Assembly (NCBI GenBank): GCA_007922305.1
Contig: ML677385.1
Location: 6,536,336 to 6,600,335, forward strand
Source of the DNA: Dermatemys mawii
Taxonomy: Eukaryota > Chordata > Testudines > Dermatemydidae
Length of the DNA: 64,000 bases
Reading direction: 5' to 3'
Below, piece by piece: positions 24,001 through 36,131 of the stretch (position 1 is its first letter; the number at the start of each line of letters is the position of its first letter). The position numbers and the translations under genes were made by a program. The notes below the pieces were generated by a model. That model did no database searches. It worked only from the letters and a program-made list of their open reading frames with translations, and was not told the origin of the DNA.

Positions 24001-24868
24001 CTGGATTTTAAGGAGGGCTGCACTTCCCCCCCAAAGAAGGCTATCACAAAAAACTTCTTTCTAGTAATTAGAAGAAAAAGAATTCTGGGCCTCTAAAACC
24101 ACTACACTGGTGTGTATCCTCCTGCTTCCATGAAAACTGGGCCATTCATTGGAGCGTTTCCACTAGCCAATCTCCCCACAGCAATTTATCCATCATCTTC
24201 TCACTGGATCTAACACTATAAAGCACTTTGCAGTGGGAACTCCCATTGAGATCAGTGGGAGTCCCACTTCTAGTGAGTTTGCAGGTCAGCCTTACAAACA
24301 GTGTTAAACAGTCAAGGGCCTGATTCTCATTTCACAATAGTCCATTTACACCATGCTGGTAGAATAAAGGGACCTAAAAGTGAGTGTAAATGTAATTTGC
24401 TTCCACTGCAGGGACACTTTCTGCTGTCTGAGTGGGGTAAAGGGCATTAGTGTAAATGAGGATAAGAATAAGACCCCAAGGTGTTTTAAATTTGCACAAT
24501 TCAGGAAAAAGGATCAAGGAAGACAGACTAATTAGCATGGAATTCATAAGATATTCAATGCAGATGATTTCTAATTGTTGGATTAAAGATTTTTTTGTCT
24601 GCCAATTTATGATGAAGGGCAGAATTTGACAGGTACGAAAATAAAGACACAAGAAACAGGCTACCTTCTGAGGTACTTCAAAGCGCCTTTACTTCTATAG
24701 AAATAACTCCCCACTATCTATTCCACTAGTGGAACTAAGGTCTTCTGTAAAGATATTCTGATGGTGGGGTCTGACTGTTGGAACCTACAGCTTTTAGGAA
24801 GAGTCAATTTGCGCAAGCCAATAGTTTAGGTGTCAGCCACTTTGCTCAGGGCAGACCCTACGCTTAAT
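21035..24868. other. Unassigned, largely unique sequence
   Basis: No gene recognised. 23135-23205 has LINE-like phrases (GGATGGAACTGGGAGCCAGT). 24185-24480 carries old self-complementary dispersed text (GGGCCTGATTCTCATTTCAC, GTAAATGAGGATAAG). The rest is AT-rich and unique in appearance. Confidence 0.35.
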
Positions 24869-25034
24869 GGATACATCTACACTGTATTTATGAGAGAGCC
24901 TCCCAGTCCAACTTCAGAGCCCAGTCTGCAATGGCCACGCTGCTATTTTTAGCACCCTAGCTTAAGATCCCGCTAACATGAGTCTGTTTACTCTGGCTGG
25001 GAGACTCACTCCCAGCTGCAGTGTAGACATACCC
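24869..25034. mobile_element. Harbinger-type MITE
   Basis: It starts GGATACATCTACACTGTA and ends TGCAGTGTAGACATACCC, inverted repeats of the GTCTACAC-type family. The interior is partly self-complementary (AGAGCCTCCCAGTCCAACTT near the left, GGCTGGGAGACTCACTCCC near the right). A 3-bp duplication is not clear, so the ends may be off by a base or two. Confidence 0.75.
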
Positions 25035-25815
25035 TAGAAGGCTCCACATACTTTCCTTTTCTCTTGTGACCATGCTCCTGCCACATAACCACAATGCCAC
25101 CTGAGCCATTTCTGGTCGCCCCTCTCTGTCTCCTCACCTCACACCAATTGCAAATAGCAAGGCCCCAGCCATGTGTCTTTTTCAGAATGAAGAACTGAAT
25201 GCCATTGCGAAAGAAAACCAGGAAGACAGCAAGCAAACTGCATTTTTGTACACACTATTGTATGCTTTACAAGCACAATTTAGGGGCTCGTTTTTGCTGA
25301 AAAAAAAATAAATATAAATTTCCTAAATTCCTCCAAGCTAAAACCCCAACTCCACAGTCAACTCTTTGAGCTTATTTAATTAATAACTATAAAGCTTTCT
25401 CTCCTCTCTCAGCAAAATAGGGCTCAATCCTATTATCTCTAGCCTCCAATTATATCTTAGAATCTTTTGCTTAATGAAATTTCCCTTGTTCACCTTCCCA
25501 ACTCCCTAGATCCATGGAAGCTTCCAGGACTAATTTAACAAAATGTTAGAAAGAATAAAATGTAACGGCTTCTTTCATTTCTTTCTTTCCCCATTCTGTC
25601 CACAGCTCCCTTGTTCTGTCCTTAACTGTTTGCTTCAGAACTGAGCAGATCAGAGCAAGGCAAAGGAATATACTCAGGGAGTCTGGAGGTGTGAATCATG
25701 AAAATGGAGATGTATTTTCTTTTCCTTGATCACAGTTTGCCTACTTTTTATTAGAGGGGAACCTTAAACAAAGCTCCCTTATCTGAATGCTTCCAAAATC
25801 TTGATTCACATCTAG
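25035..25815. other. Unassigned sequence
   Basis: No gene or named repeat recognised. AT-rich around 25300-25580. Confidence 0.3.
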
Positions 25816-26730
25816 AGTTGAAGTTTAATTCTATCCTCACGCTAGTGGGCCAAACAAAAGCCTTGAATGGACTCACTGTCAGGAGACTGGGTCGTAGGCA
25901 GCCATTCCCAGTGGTCAGAGCAGGAGTCAGGTCCAGTGGTCAGTCCAAATGCCAAAGCCCAAGACCAGGGCAGAGTTGGAGCTGGGGATCAGAGCTAAAG
26001 GTCAGAACCGAAGCGAGAGCCCAAATGCCAGAGCCAAAGGGCGAGCCAGAGGGTACGTCCACACTGCAATTAGACACCCGCGTCTGGCCTGTGCCGGCTG
26101 ACATGGGCTCACAGGGCTCAAGCACGGGGCTATTTCAGTGCCGTGTAGACTTTTGGGCTCAGGCTGGCGTCTGGGCTCTGAGATCCTCCCATCTCGCAGG
26201 CACGGAGCCCGGGCTCCATCTCAAGCCCAGAAGTCTGCACTGCAGTGGAACAGCCCTGCAGCCTGAGCCCCAGTCAGCTGACCCAGGCAAGCTGCCGGTT
26301 TTTAACTGCAGTGTAGACATACCTAGAGTAAAAACCAGTGCAAAAGATCAGAACCAGAGTCAGAATCCGAAGGCCGGAGCCAAAGGATGAGACGGAGCCA
26401 GACCCAGGAACTGGAGCCAAGGGTCAGAACCACATTACCTGAAGTCAGGGAAGACAGGAGCAGGACTGGTTCCAAGGCAGGAGAAAGGCTGGGATAGGAC
26501 TGGAACAAGGCTGGGTGCAGGACAGGGGCAAGGAGGAGCAGGACTTGGAGCAAAGCAAGCACAAGGAGGCAGGGAATCCACAGGCATAGACACTGAACAG
26601 CCACTGATCTGCTGCATCAGCTGGCTTAAAAGCAAGCCCCCTGAGTGCCTTAAGCAACCAGATGTTTCTGATGTGGTCCATTTGCTCTTGCTGGCTCCAT
26701 GACAACTGGGCAGGCAACAATTGCAGGCCC
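25816..26730. repeat. Degenerate GGTCAGAGC-type repeat interrupted by a MITE
   Basis: The outer parts (25880-26050 and 26328-26560) are made of diverged short units around GGTCAGAACC, GAGCCAAAGG and GCAGGACTGG, a dispersed turtle sequence I recognise but cannot classify. A Harbinger-type MITE at 26051-26323 sits in the middle, so the outer repeat is older. The long ORFs here (190 codons plus, 106 and 102 codons minus) follow the repeat units and have no domain. Confidence 0.5.
26051..26323. mobile_element. Harbinger-type MITE nested in repeat
   Basis: The left end GGGTACGTCCACACTGCA mirrors the right end TGCAGTGTAGACATACC. The body is GC-rich and mutually inverted (CTGACATGGGCTCACAGG on the left, AGCCCCAGTCAGCTGACCC on the right). 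No coding capacity. Confidence 0.8.
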
Positions 26731-27503
26731 TCATTCCTGACACCGACCTCCACACTTAGGAGTTTCTCACTCTAGGTTTGGATCGGTATCTGAATGTAGT
26801 GACTCAGAATGATCTTGCATCCTCTTCTTTCCTTCTCTACCCCTCTCACTCCCTCCTATGATCACTTTATTTTCTCTTGATTTCCATCCACTTTTCCATT
26901 TGGTTTTGACTCTCCCTTTATCTTGCAGACAAACTTTTCCAAGATTTCTTTTGATTAACATGCCTTTCTTTGTCTCTTCCTATAGATTTATCGTTTTCAC
27001 CTGCACCTCGTCATAGTCACTCAGTACTTCTATTTTTAATTTACATGCACACATGACAATCAAAAGCAACAAAAAATTCTGATTATATTTTTTAAAATAA
27101 AAGTGGAAAAGCAGCTATACTGGGGGTAGGTACTCTTGAGGGCAACAAGCTAATACGCAACTCATTATATAAAGAGGAAGACGGGGTACGTAATGATCTC
27201 CCCACAAAGTGGTACAAGTTGCTGACAGGGATATGAACCCAAGATCATTTGCACCAGAAAACAGATCACTATCATTTGAATTAAAGGACTAACTCCATTA
27301 GCTGGCAGCAGTAGTAGGCTCTTATCCTCTGTGTGGACTAACCACAGCAGAGGGACATACAGCCAACATGTTATATAGGAAACAACTTATGACAAGGGGT
27401 ATATTAAGCAAAGAAAACAGTTTCACTAACAAGAACGAGCAGCCTGAAAAGCCAGAAAACAAACCAAAAAGGAAAACAAGATAAAAAAAGGGCTACATGT
27501 CCC
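26731..27503. other. Unassigned, with a MIR-like scrap
   Basis: 27225-27290 (GATATGAACCCAAGATCATT) resembles the box B region of a tRNA-derived SINE. Otherwise unique in appearance. Confidence 0.35.
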
Positions 27504-27747
27504 AGGTCAGGTCTACACTTAAATGTACACCAGTATAACTACATCTCTCAAGGGTGTGAAAAACACACCGACTTAATCCTATGTCAGTGGGAAGGCTTCT
27601 TCCATCAACATAGTGACTATCTCTAGCGGAGGTGGATTAACTACGCCAATAAGATGAGCTTGCCCACTGGCACAGCAATGTCTTGACTGAGGCACTACTG
27701 TACAATGCAACTGCACCCCTATAGCATGCTGAGTGTAGACCTGCCCT
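27504..27747. mobile_element. Harbinger-type MITE
   Basis: AGGTCAGGTCTACACTTAAA at the left pairs with GAGTGTAGACCTGCCCTA at the right. The ends again carry the GGTCTACAC core found on the autonomous-sized element at 36132. The interior has no ORF with a domain. Confidence 0.78.
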
Positions 27748-29086
27748 ACGTGAAATAACACTGCCATGCATGCTCCCAAAAGGCCGATGACATACACACT
27801 ATAGTTATCTTAAATACAAACAACCATTAAAAGAAAGGTAAGGTTGCAAGTCAAGCACTCGGAAGTTCGGAAGTGCCAGAATTAACGTTCACTCTGCAAC
27901 TTTCACCTGGCCTCCTGTGTATGCATTATGATACAGTCTTTAATTACATGATTGCCTACTTCCCCGCACACATAGAACCCATGCCTCATTCAGTGCACAG
28001 TATGAATGGTGCTCACTGACTGGGTAGCTATTCAATATTTCTTTTTATCCTTACTGAATAGTAAGCCCCATTTTATTTCATGCATAGCATTCAAAGCCTG
28101 CACTGAAAACAGAAATTATGAATTTTATCACGGGCTTTTCTACGGTGCTCGTTACCTTAGTATCTAAGTGCTTCTCAGAAATGAATGAATTTATTTTTAC
28201 AACACCCCCAGGAGCTGGGGTGGTATCATCACAGTTTATAGATGGGGAACTGAAGTACAGAGAGATCAACTACAAACCTGTCAAAAATGCTCACTAATTT
28301 TGTCTCCAATTTGAGACACCCAGGGCCTGATTTTCCATCGTACTCAGCACTTCATATTGTCAGATCATAGCTCCCACTGACTTCCGTTGCAGTTGTGAAT
28401 GCAAATCAAGCTCTAATTGTAAAATTAGGTACCCAGAAAATAAAATACACACAATTCAGTCAGTCACCACATGTGAAAAAATTAGTTTAAATGACTTGCC
28501 CAGCAGAACATAAGAGCTCTGTGGCACAGCCCAGGATAGAATCCAGTTCTCCAGAACAGTGTTCAACTTCCTTAACCATGATACTACCCTTGTATTCATT
28601 CACTACACACCTTTCAATGTCTGCAACAAATGAGGCACAGCGATCCTAGAAACAACAGCCGAATTCGGTACACAACAGTAGGGTCATTCCCTGAGCGCTG
28701 TCCATCCTGTCCACTGAATGTGGCAGGTGTCCTACAGAAAAGGACAGGATGGGGTCATACAGTAAAGATGATGTAATCAGAGATGGCCAGAAGATGACAA
28801 TTCCATCTCACAGCAATTTCTGAGGTTTCAAAAAAAAAATTTCCATTCCTCACTGGCATGAAAATAAAATCTTCCCAATGTTCTGATGAAAAGGGAATTG
28901 TGTTCAAGTGGCTGGCTTTGAAACATGACCTTTCAATGGGAGGCTTGGGGAGAGAGTGTGAGTGTTTTCCCTGGTTGTTTAGGGAATGGTCTATGACGAC
29001 CCAGGTTCAAGTCCCTGATCTAGAACAAAGTTTTTTCATCCCAGATTATTTCAAATCAGCCAGAGTGGGGACTGCACCTCTATCTC
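27748..29086. other. Unassigned, with two SINE/L2-like scraps
   Basis: 28165-28270 contains TTTATAGATGGGGAACTGAA and 28470-28610 contains AGGATAGAATCCAGTTCTCC. Both are typical of diverged MIR/L2-type amniote repeats. No gene recognised. Confidence 0.4.
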
Positions 29087-29960
29087 TAGGGTGAACAATC
29101 ACAAGAGTGAAATACCAGGACACATTGGGCAAGTGGCGGCGGGGGGCGGGTGGGGCAGAGGGAGAAGAGTGTTGCGGGGGGTGTTCAAGGATATTTTGCT
29201 CCCTAGGCAAAATTTTTACCTTGCGCCCCACCCCCTTTTCCCAGAGCATTGTTGGAGGGGCTCAGGGCTTGGGTAAAGGGTTGAGAGTGTGGTGGTGGAG
29301 AAGCTCTGGCTGGGTTGTGAGCTCTGGGGTGGCGCAGGGCTAGGGTTGAGTTTGGGTGCAGGCAGGCTGCTCTGGAACTGGAGCCAGAAAGGAGGACTCC
29401 TCCCAGCCCTTTCCCTGCTGGCAGCAGCAAGCTCTGGGCGAGGTGGGGGGGCCTTTCCTGCCCCCAGCAGCAGCAGCAGCACACTCACTGTCACTGGCAG
29501 AAGAAGATGGGGGCACTAGGACCCAGCAGCGAGAGCTGCTGCAGGGTGGCAGCATGTTGCTGCACTGAGACACACAGGGACGCTTTGGCTCTGGGGGCCA
29601 CCGAGGTGCATGGGGGCAGCAAGGGGACGACGGGGGACACTTGGGGGAGGCGCGGTGTGGGGGGAGCAGCCGGAGCTGGGTTGCGGGGAGGGGGCAGCTG
29701 GGGGGTCTCTGCCCACTGCCTACAAGCCCCGTCCCTGCAGCTCGCCACGTGGAGACCTTCCCGCCTCTCTGCTGCTTGGGGCCGATTTGCTCCTGCGGAG
29801 CTGCCCCAGGCAGAAGCAGTAATTGGCGCGCCGGTGCCTGGCCTTCTGCGGTCCCATTATTGGGACAACAGGGCGTCCTGGCTGATGTACGGTCGGGACG
29901 CGGGACAAATCCCCTAAAATCGGGACTGTCCCGATAAAATTGGGACGTCTGGTCACCCTA
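29087..29960. mobile_element. Long GC-rich hAT-type element (TAGGGTGACC ends)
   Basis: The left end TAGGGTGAACAATCAC pairs with the right end GTCTGGTCACCCTA. TCTATCTC (29079-29086) and TGTATCTC (29961-29968) make an 8-bp duplication with one mismatch. At 874 bp it is much longer than its relatives at 56900 and 62479, which share the ends. The extra interior (29140-29880) is GC-rich with CAG repeats near 29467-29480 and long ORFs in all frames, none with a domain. Confidence 0.85.
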
Positions 29961-32094
29961 TGTATCTCCCACATCCCAGGGCACTAGTGCCCTACCCATC
30001 AGGATATAGACCACACAAGAATCTCTCCCTCCAGGACAAAAATGTAGTCAAAAGCAGTACGTCTCTGTGAAACATTTCAGGTTTGCTGAAACAATATATT
30101 TCAGGAAAATTCTGACCAGCGCTAATCATATACACAAGGGAGCCAAACTACAGTTTAATGGCCAAATCTTAATTTTGGCATTTCCTATCTTCTGAATGCT
30201 TGACTTTGCAATCTTAATATTTTTAAAGTCTCTTTTCTGTATGGAATTTTTGTAAGTTTTTAAAAAAGTAAATTAAAAAAACTTCAAAATATCATCACAT
30301 AGAACAGACTGCCTCCCTATGTGCATCAGCAGCGGGTCTGGAACCTTTATAATCACTGCATACCCCTCTATCATTTGAGCTGATGGAGTAACTGATAGAA
30401 GTAGTAGGCTATTATCCTCTGCATGGGCCAGCATCAAGAGAAGAAATGAGACACACATTTTGCCAAGTTGTGGCAGCAAGTATATTCTAGCAGTTGGTAG
30501 AGAGCCTCTCTCTCACCCCAGCCTGATCTCTTCTGCTCCCATCACCCCAAATCTGTCCTTGTCACACTGTGCTCATATCCCTCCTCCCCTGTTCCATATC
30601 CCGTGGCCTGCTCCAGTCCTGTCCCACTGCTGCATTAAGTCTGTTTCCTCCTGGGTCTCAGGAGGAGGAACAGTGAGAGCACAGGAGTGACAGTCTCCAT
30701 GCTTTCAGTTCCAAATGCCTGGAACCACAGTAGCTCCCAGCATCTGGGAGAAGTAATTGCAAGGAAATCTTGCATATCCTCAGCAGCCCTGGGATGAATC
30801 TTATCCAGTGCAAACAAAATCTTTGGAGAATTTTCTTGCCAAACTCCAAGTCTGTACTGTATATTATGAATGGTGGTCTTCAGAGGCCAATAACTTGGTC
30901 AGTTTGGGGTGGAGTTGCACAGAGATGGCAAATGGCACTTCCTGGAACCCAGGGTGATTTCCCAGACAAATTTCAAGTCTCTGTTTCAAAGCATGAAGGT
31001 GCTAGAACTTCTCAACAAAATGGCTGCAAGAAGTTTTTAAACATGGACAAAGCAACATATTTCTTCCTTAACTCCATTTTCAGAAATGGCTGAACCATTT
31101 TTGCTGAAACTTTTCCCAAAAAATTCACGCTGAGGCAGAAGATACACCTGGCCTGGGAAACTTTAGTCCAAATGGTTTATGTTTGGCAAAACTATCTAAG
31201 CAACTGAAAACAATGTCTTAGACTAGAAAATGTTAGACAAGTTTAACTGTAGACGTCTCTATGAACAAACAGCTCTGATCCTGGCTCTTATACTGTCTGC
31301 CTGTGTCATTGGACAAATCACATCCTGCTGCAAAATTTCAGCATGGGTGATATGAAGGGTTGGGTTTTTTTTTGTAAAGTACAATACTTTGAAGATGAAA
31401 GTTCTGTATAAGTGTTATGTATTATTAGCTTAGAGATCTTCATGCTTATGGCACTATGTCGTATTCATAAACATACACTTGTACACATACTTTATATTAG
31501 AGATGGGCCAGAACTAGATTATAGGATCTGAACCTTTCCACTAACTAGCGATGTTTCAAAACAAGATCTGGAACCAAAATTTGCTTCTAGGGATCTCTCG
31601 CTAATGGTCTGAATGGGAAAATTAAATCCAAATACATAATGAATATTGGGAAAGTTTAGATTCAGATCACGTCAAACTCAGTATCTTATGTCCAATGCTA
31701 ATATGCCTGATATTTTTCTCCTTATTTCTCTGTCTATACAAGAGACTCTCTCTTTCTTTTTTCAGATAGTAGAAGTAAGGTCTGTTTCACTTGGGTTTAA
31801 CAGATGGAAGTGGGACCAACATATGATGCAGTTTATATACTCTATTTGTACTCTGTAAAAAAGAAAGTTGGTTGTATACAGTGAGGACAGAGAGGAGAAA
31901 GAAGAAAAAATTCAGTGTGCTGCCAAGAATATTAGATTAACCAAACTGCTGAAAATATACTCTTCTGTTTAACTTTATCTTTAAAAGTCTCCTGATGAGT
32001 AATATTGTCAATTCCCACTTGGCTCAATGGGATGCTGCACAAATCCAAAACCAGTTTTCTTCGGCAGGCCTAGCTATCACCAGGAACATGTGAA
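29961..32094. other. Unassigned sequence
   Basis: No gene recognised. 31270-31370 is faintly MIR-like. ORFs reach 107 codons (30770-31093) but have no recognisable motif. Confidence 0.3.
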
Positions 32095-32460
32095 AAAAAC
32101 AACGAGGAGCCCCTGTGGCATCTTAGAGACTAACACATTTATTTGGGCATAAGCTTTCATGGGCTAAAACCCACTTCATCATGCATGGAGTGGAAAATAC
32201 AGGAACAGATATAAATGCATGAAAGGATGGGAGTTGCCTTATCAAGTGTGAGGTTGGTCTAACAAGGTAATTCACTTAACAACAGGATACCAAGGGAGGA
32301 AAAAATAACTTTTGAAGTGGTAATGAGAGTGACCCATTTCACAGTTGACAAGAAGGTGTGAGTAACAGTAGGGGGAAATTAGTATGGGGGAAATTAGGTT
32401 TAGGTTTTGTAATGGCCCAACCACTTCCAGTCTTTATTCAGGCCTAATCTGATGGTGTGA
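32095..32460 (-). repeat. Copy of the GTGGCATCTTAGAGACTAAC retroposon family
   Basis: GAGGAGCCCCTGTGGCATCT, then TAGAGACTAACACATTTATT and GCATAAGCTTTCATGGGC are the inverted complement of the tail of the elements at 57784 and 16474, so this copy is in the minus orientation. It extends into family body sequence (ACAGTTGACAAGAAGGTGTG) to about 32460. No target duplication was found. Confidence 0.7.
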
Positions 32461-32530
32461 GCAACAGCAGTCATTGTGTTGGTTTCTGGAAGGATGGATT
32501 CTCTCTCCCTTTTCCTCTGCCTCTGCCTAC

Positions 32531-33128
32531 TGTGACGGAGTCAGACCAGAAGGATATAAGAGAGTGCTGGAAGGCAGGTATATTAGTCTCAGGATGTGCA
32601 GGTCCCTGTTCCCTGGATAGCCAAACAAAGGCTACTCCAGGACAATCAGGAAGCTTCTAGAAAGGAGTAGAAACAGCTAGCCTGATTGGGACACCTGAAG
32701 CCAATCAGGGACTGGCTGAAACCAGATAAAAACCTCCCAGTTAGTCAGGTGGGCTGTGGGTGTCAGGAGCTGTGGGAGGAAGTTATGCTGTTGGTGAGAC
32801 TGAGTGGTGGACAACATATCATACAGAAGGAAGGAGGCCCTGAGGTAAGGGTGAAGTGGAGTTTGAAGAAGCGGGGACTGCTGTGGGGAAGTAGCCCAGG
32901 GAATTGTATTGTGTTTTGTGCCTAAAAGGTCAGCCATCTTAGCTGATACTATTAGGGTCCCTGGGCTGGAGTCTGGAGTAGAGGGTGGGCCTGGGCTCCC
33001 CCCTTTCTGTCTCCCCTAATTAGTTACTGAGAAAGGGAGGTCACTCTGGGGCCTGGATGAGTTTCTGAGGCCCCTAAATCTGCCAGGAAGCGCAGGACCC
33101 ACAAATACAGACTTGGAACTTTGTCACA
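32531..33128. repeat. Solo LTR of an endogenous retrovirus or LTR retrotransposon
   Basis: The segment begins TGTGACGGAGTCAGACC and ends GAACTTTGTCACA, giving the TG...CA ends and short inverted repeat (TGTGAC/GTCACA) of an LTR. It is flanked by CTAC on both sides (32527-32530 and 33129-33132), a 4-bp target duplication. AGATAAAAACC near 32725 could be a TATA box. The second LTR, primer-binding site and gag-pol are absent, as after LTR-LTR recombination. A 4-bp duplication fits gammaretrovirus-like elements, but gypsy is not excluded. Confidence 0.72.
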
Positions 33129-34545
33129 CTACCCTCTACCTTTGTCCTGTTTTTCCTCATTTGTTTTCATTCTCTTGATTTTCTCCTGTTGTGCTCACCC
33201 ACATTATCTTACTCGTCTGCTTCCCATTGACTCTTCCCCCATGTCTTCATTCTTTCTCCCTTCTCTAGTTCCCATTATCCATTACTTCTTCTAATCCCGC
33301 CTCTCCCTCCTGCCTTTCTTCTCTCATTCCCCCCTACCCACATTTCCACTACCTCTTCCTATTCTGCTTGTCCTTCTGGTTGCTGGTGCACAGCTCTGAA
33401 CATGCTCAGCTGGACACAGCACCTCCTGTAGTGAGGGGAAATGGCACCTGGACTCAATACAGCAGTTCCTCCCACTACCTGACAGAAGGTATTGCTTCTG
33501 GTTGCTCCAGTAAAGCACGTCAGAGGAACACGCAGGCAAGCCACTTACATTTGACCTTAGTTTGAAGGTACCCCTGCTAGCTATTCGCCTCCTTATATGA
33601 TTATTGGAGCGAAAGCATTTTCATATATTATTAACACTTACATCTGCACATAGTAGGTTTCATATAGGATGTCACAAAAGGAATCACAAGCAATCATGCA
33701 CAAAAAGAGGTATGCCAAAGAAGGCAGTTTGCTAGTTAGTTAGAAAATTAGTTACTGATTTGCTTTGATACACATGCTGTATGAGAACTAGAGAAATGCC
33801 AACCTGCAAAAGTTGAAGCCCAGTCTTATTTTTCAAACACCCCTGAATCTGGGGGGCTGTTTGGATCATCTCTTGGGTATAGCAAAAACACCCTTGTTAA
33901 TGTGGAGGCAAAGATGAAGTTGCACAGCCCTGACTTGTGCTCTCAGTGTCTTTCCTGGTCTCTCTTTGGACATGCAATTTTTCTTTCTAGATGTTCACTT
34001 GATCTCCTTGGGCTGTTTTCAGCTTGGTGGCTGAGTTGTAGATCCTCACACTGCACTTCCAAGTTTTTCTGATTACATGCCCTTCTTCAGGACTTCAAAG
34101 TCTTCATTCCCGAGGGAGGGGAAAAAAAAATCTAATCTTCAGCTCATTTTTAGCTGTGCTTTTTGAAAAGCGTATTGATGAATAATGGCAATGACCCTTA
34201 GTTGCCGATTGTTTCAGGCTCATTCGTCACTTTGTTAGTGATTTGGAGTTTCTTTGAAGTATACTTTTATATTTGCAGCAGCGAGACCCGCTTTTTCCTA
34301 TTCCAAGTGATGTGGTAACTTCTCTTCCTTTCTTGATAACAATAACACAGTGAGATTAAATATAGGCACTTCTTTGGGTTCACAGACCAAACATTACAAC
34401 GGCAACCTCTTGTTTTGTTTCAGTCTCAGAAAAAGCATCTGCAAATCCTCCCTCAGCCTATCACCTCTTCAGTCTCAGGCTAGTACCCATGGTATATTTC
34501 TCATTAGCAATATTTCTGTGTAGTGCTTGGGTGTGATGACTCTTA
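33129..34545. other. Unassigned sequence
   Basis: No gene recognised. 33130-33360 is strongly C/T-rich on the plus strand. The rest is unique in appearance. Confidence 0.3.
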
Positions 34546-34824
34546 GGACATGTCTGGACTAGAATAAAGGATGTGTTGGTAGAAGACATCACTCTACCTC
34601 ACACATTCTAAAACTCTAGTGTAGACAAAGATGAATAGATTTATATATGGTCTAGCTGGTGAAGTGGAATCCCGTGTTCTCTAACTAAAGTTCACCTTGA
34701 CCAACAAGCATGTTAAAATACAACTTACATTTCAAAATTCCATTGTAGACAAGGCATTGATCACAATAGTTTAGCTAATAACATATTTTTAAAAAATATA
34801 TTTTATTTCAATCTAGACAAGCCT
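34546..34824. mobile_element. Harbinger-type MITE with TTA duplication
   Basis: GGACATGTCTGGACTAGA at the left and ATCTAGACAAGCCT at the right form diverged inverted ends. TTA occurs on both sides (34543-34545, 34825-34827), the expected 3-bp duplication. The interior holds further internal copies of the end core (CTAGTGTAGACAAAG near 34617, CATTGTAGACAAGGC near 34742), hinting at repeated ends or nested insertion. Confidence 0.8.
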
Positions 34825-34839
34825 TTAGGGTTTGCCTAA

Positions 34840-35045
34840 TGGACAAAACCCTGGACTGGAAATCAGGGGTCTAGTCCCAGCTCTACCAGGGGTCTCTGAC
34901 TTGACTTTGGGCAAGTCATTCCATCTTCCTGAGTCTCAGTTTTCTTATCTGTAAAATGGGGATAATAACACTGACCTTTGTAAAGCATTTTGAGATACAT
35001 GGATGAAAAGTGCCATACGAGAGGGTCGTATTAATTATAATCATC
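34840..35045 (+). repeat. CORE-SINE (MIR-type), the best-preserved copy here
   Basis: A nearly full-length SINE. The tRNA-like head is followed by the box-B-like CTAGTCCCAGCTCTACCAG, then GACTTTGGGCAAGTCATTCC, GTCTCAGTTTTCTTATCTGT, AAAATGGGGATAATAACACT, and a tail with AAAGCATTTTGAGATACATG. This is the canonical order of amniote CORE/MIR SINEs. Confidence 0.82.
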
Positions 35046-35118
35046 ATTAGAAAGAGAGATTGAGGGTAGGGCATGAACACTAGCCTTTTTCTAGTTTAAT
35101 ACCATAGCTGGTCTAGGT

Positions 35119-35513
35119 CAGTGGTTCCAGAGGATACGTCAGCTCATCTAGATATTTGTCTAGTTTTACAACAGGCTACATAAAAAGCACTAATGATTCA
35201 GTACAAACTAAAATTTCATATAGACAATGATTTATTTATTCTTCTCTATATATGATCCACTGAAATGTAAGTGCAATATTTATATTCCAATTGAATATTT
35301 TATAATTACATGGAAAAAATGAAAAAGAAAGCAATTTTTAATTAATAAGGTGTTGTGACACTTTTGTGTTTTTATGTCTGATTTTGTAAGCAAGTAGTTT
35401 TTAAGTGAGGTGAAACTTGGGATATTCAAGACAAATCAGAGTCCTGATTACAGTACAGTACAGAGTCCTGATTACAGTACAGTACTGTAGTCTGGAAAGG
35501 TTGAGAGTCACTG
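35119..35513. mobile_element. hAT-type element with exact 8-bp duplication
   Basis: It begins CAGTGGTTCCAGAGG and ends GGTTGAGAGTCACTG. GTCTAGGT is present immediately before (35111-35118) and after (35514-35521), an exact target duplication. The body is AT-rich, non-coding and matches a turtle hAT family I recognise (GTTTTACAACAGGCTACATA). Near the right end a 24-bp block is duplicated in tandem (35437-35460 and 35461-35484). Confidence 0.9.
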
Positions 35514-35521
35514 GTCTAGGT

Positions 35522-36131
35522 GAAGCTAGCTTCAGCCTAAGTTTGCCCTCTTCCTAGTCTAAAGAAACCCTCAACTTTCCTTTCACGTCCTTTGAGAGTT
35601 GGAAAAATGTGTGAATTAAACAGAAAAATAATATCTGAGAATTCAGGGAAGTGAAATGGACCAACATGTGGAATTTTTTTCCTCACAGGATTCAGGCCAA
35701 TGTATCCTCAAGCTGTTCCTCATAAAGCAACCACTACCCTGGCCTGGGAGCTCTAGCTCTGCTTGTTTCTGAAGGCCACACCAACTGTGCTGAGTTCCTA
35801 CCTTTTACAAGCCTGTTCCCAGGCCTTCCTGGGTGGACCAGGTTGGGGCTGATTGTGACCATAGTTCCATAACCCTTTTTTGACTGGTGGTGTTTCGGGG
35901 TGTTATATGCTTTACCACAGCTTTGCATGAACAATTCTCTTATCTGCCACAGACACACATTCTGTCCCAAACCTGTTCAGCTCCAGTCTCTAACATCTTA
36001 GCTTCCAAAATGATTACAGGATGAAATGCAAATGCCTTACCTTTACTGATGTTATTTTTCAAATCTCCTACTGTTGAACTGAGTTCTTCTATTCTATTGT
36101 ATATAGGTTCTCATGTCACCCGCATCACTAA
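35522..36131. other. Unassigned flank of the Harbinger element
   Basis: No gene recognised. 36085-36131 (TATTGTATATAGGTTCTCAT) belongs to another old dispersed sequence, into which the Harbinger element was inserted at a TAA. Confidence 0.35.

Noticed and set aside
25818..26390. 190-codon plus-strand ORF
   Set aside because: It runs through degenerate repeat units and across a nested MITE, so it cannot be an ancestral protein.
29203..29974. Many ORFs of 60-136 codons around 29.2-30.0 kb
   Set aside because: Composition artefacts of the GC-rich interior of the hAT-type element at 29087-29960.
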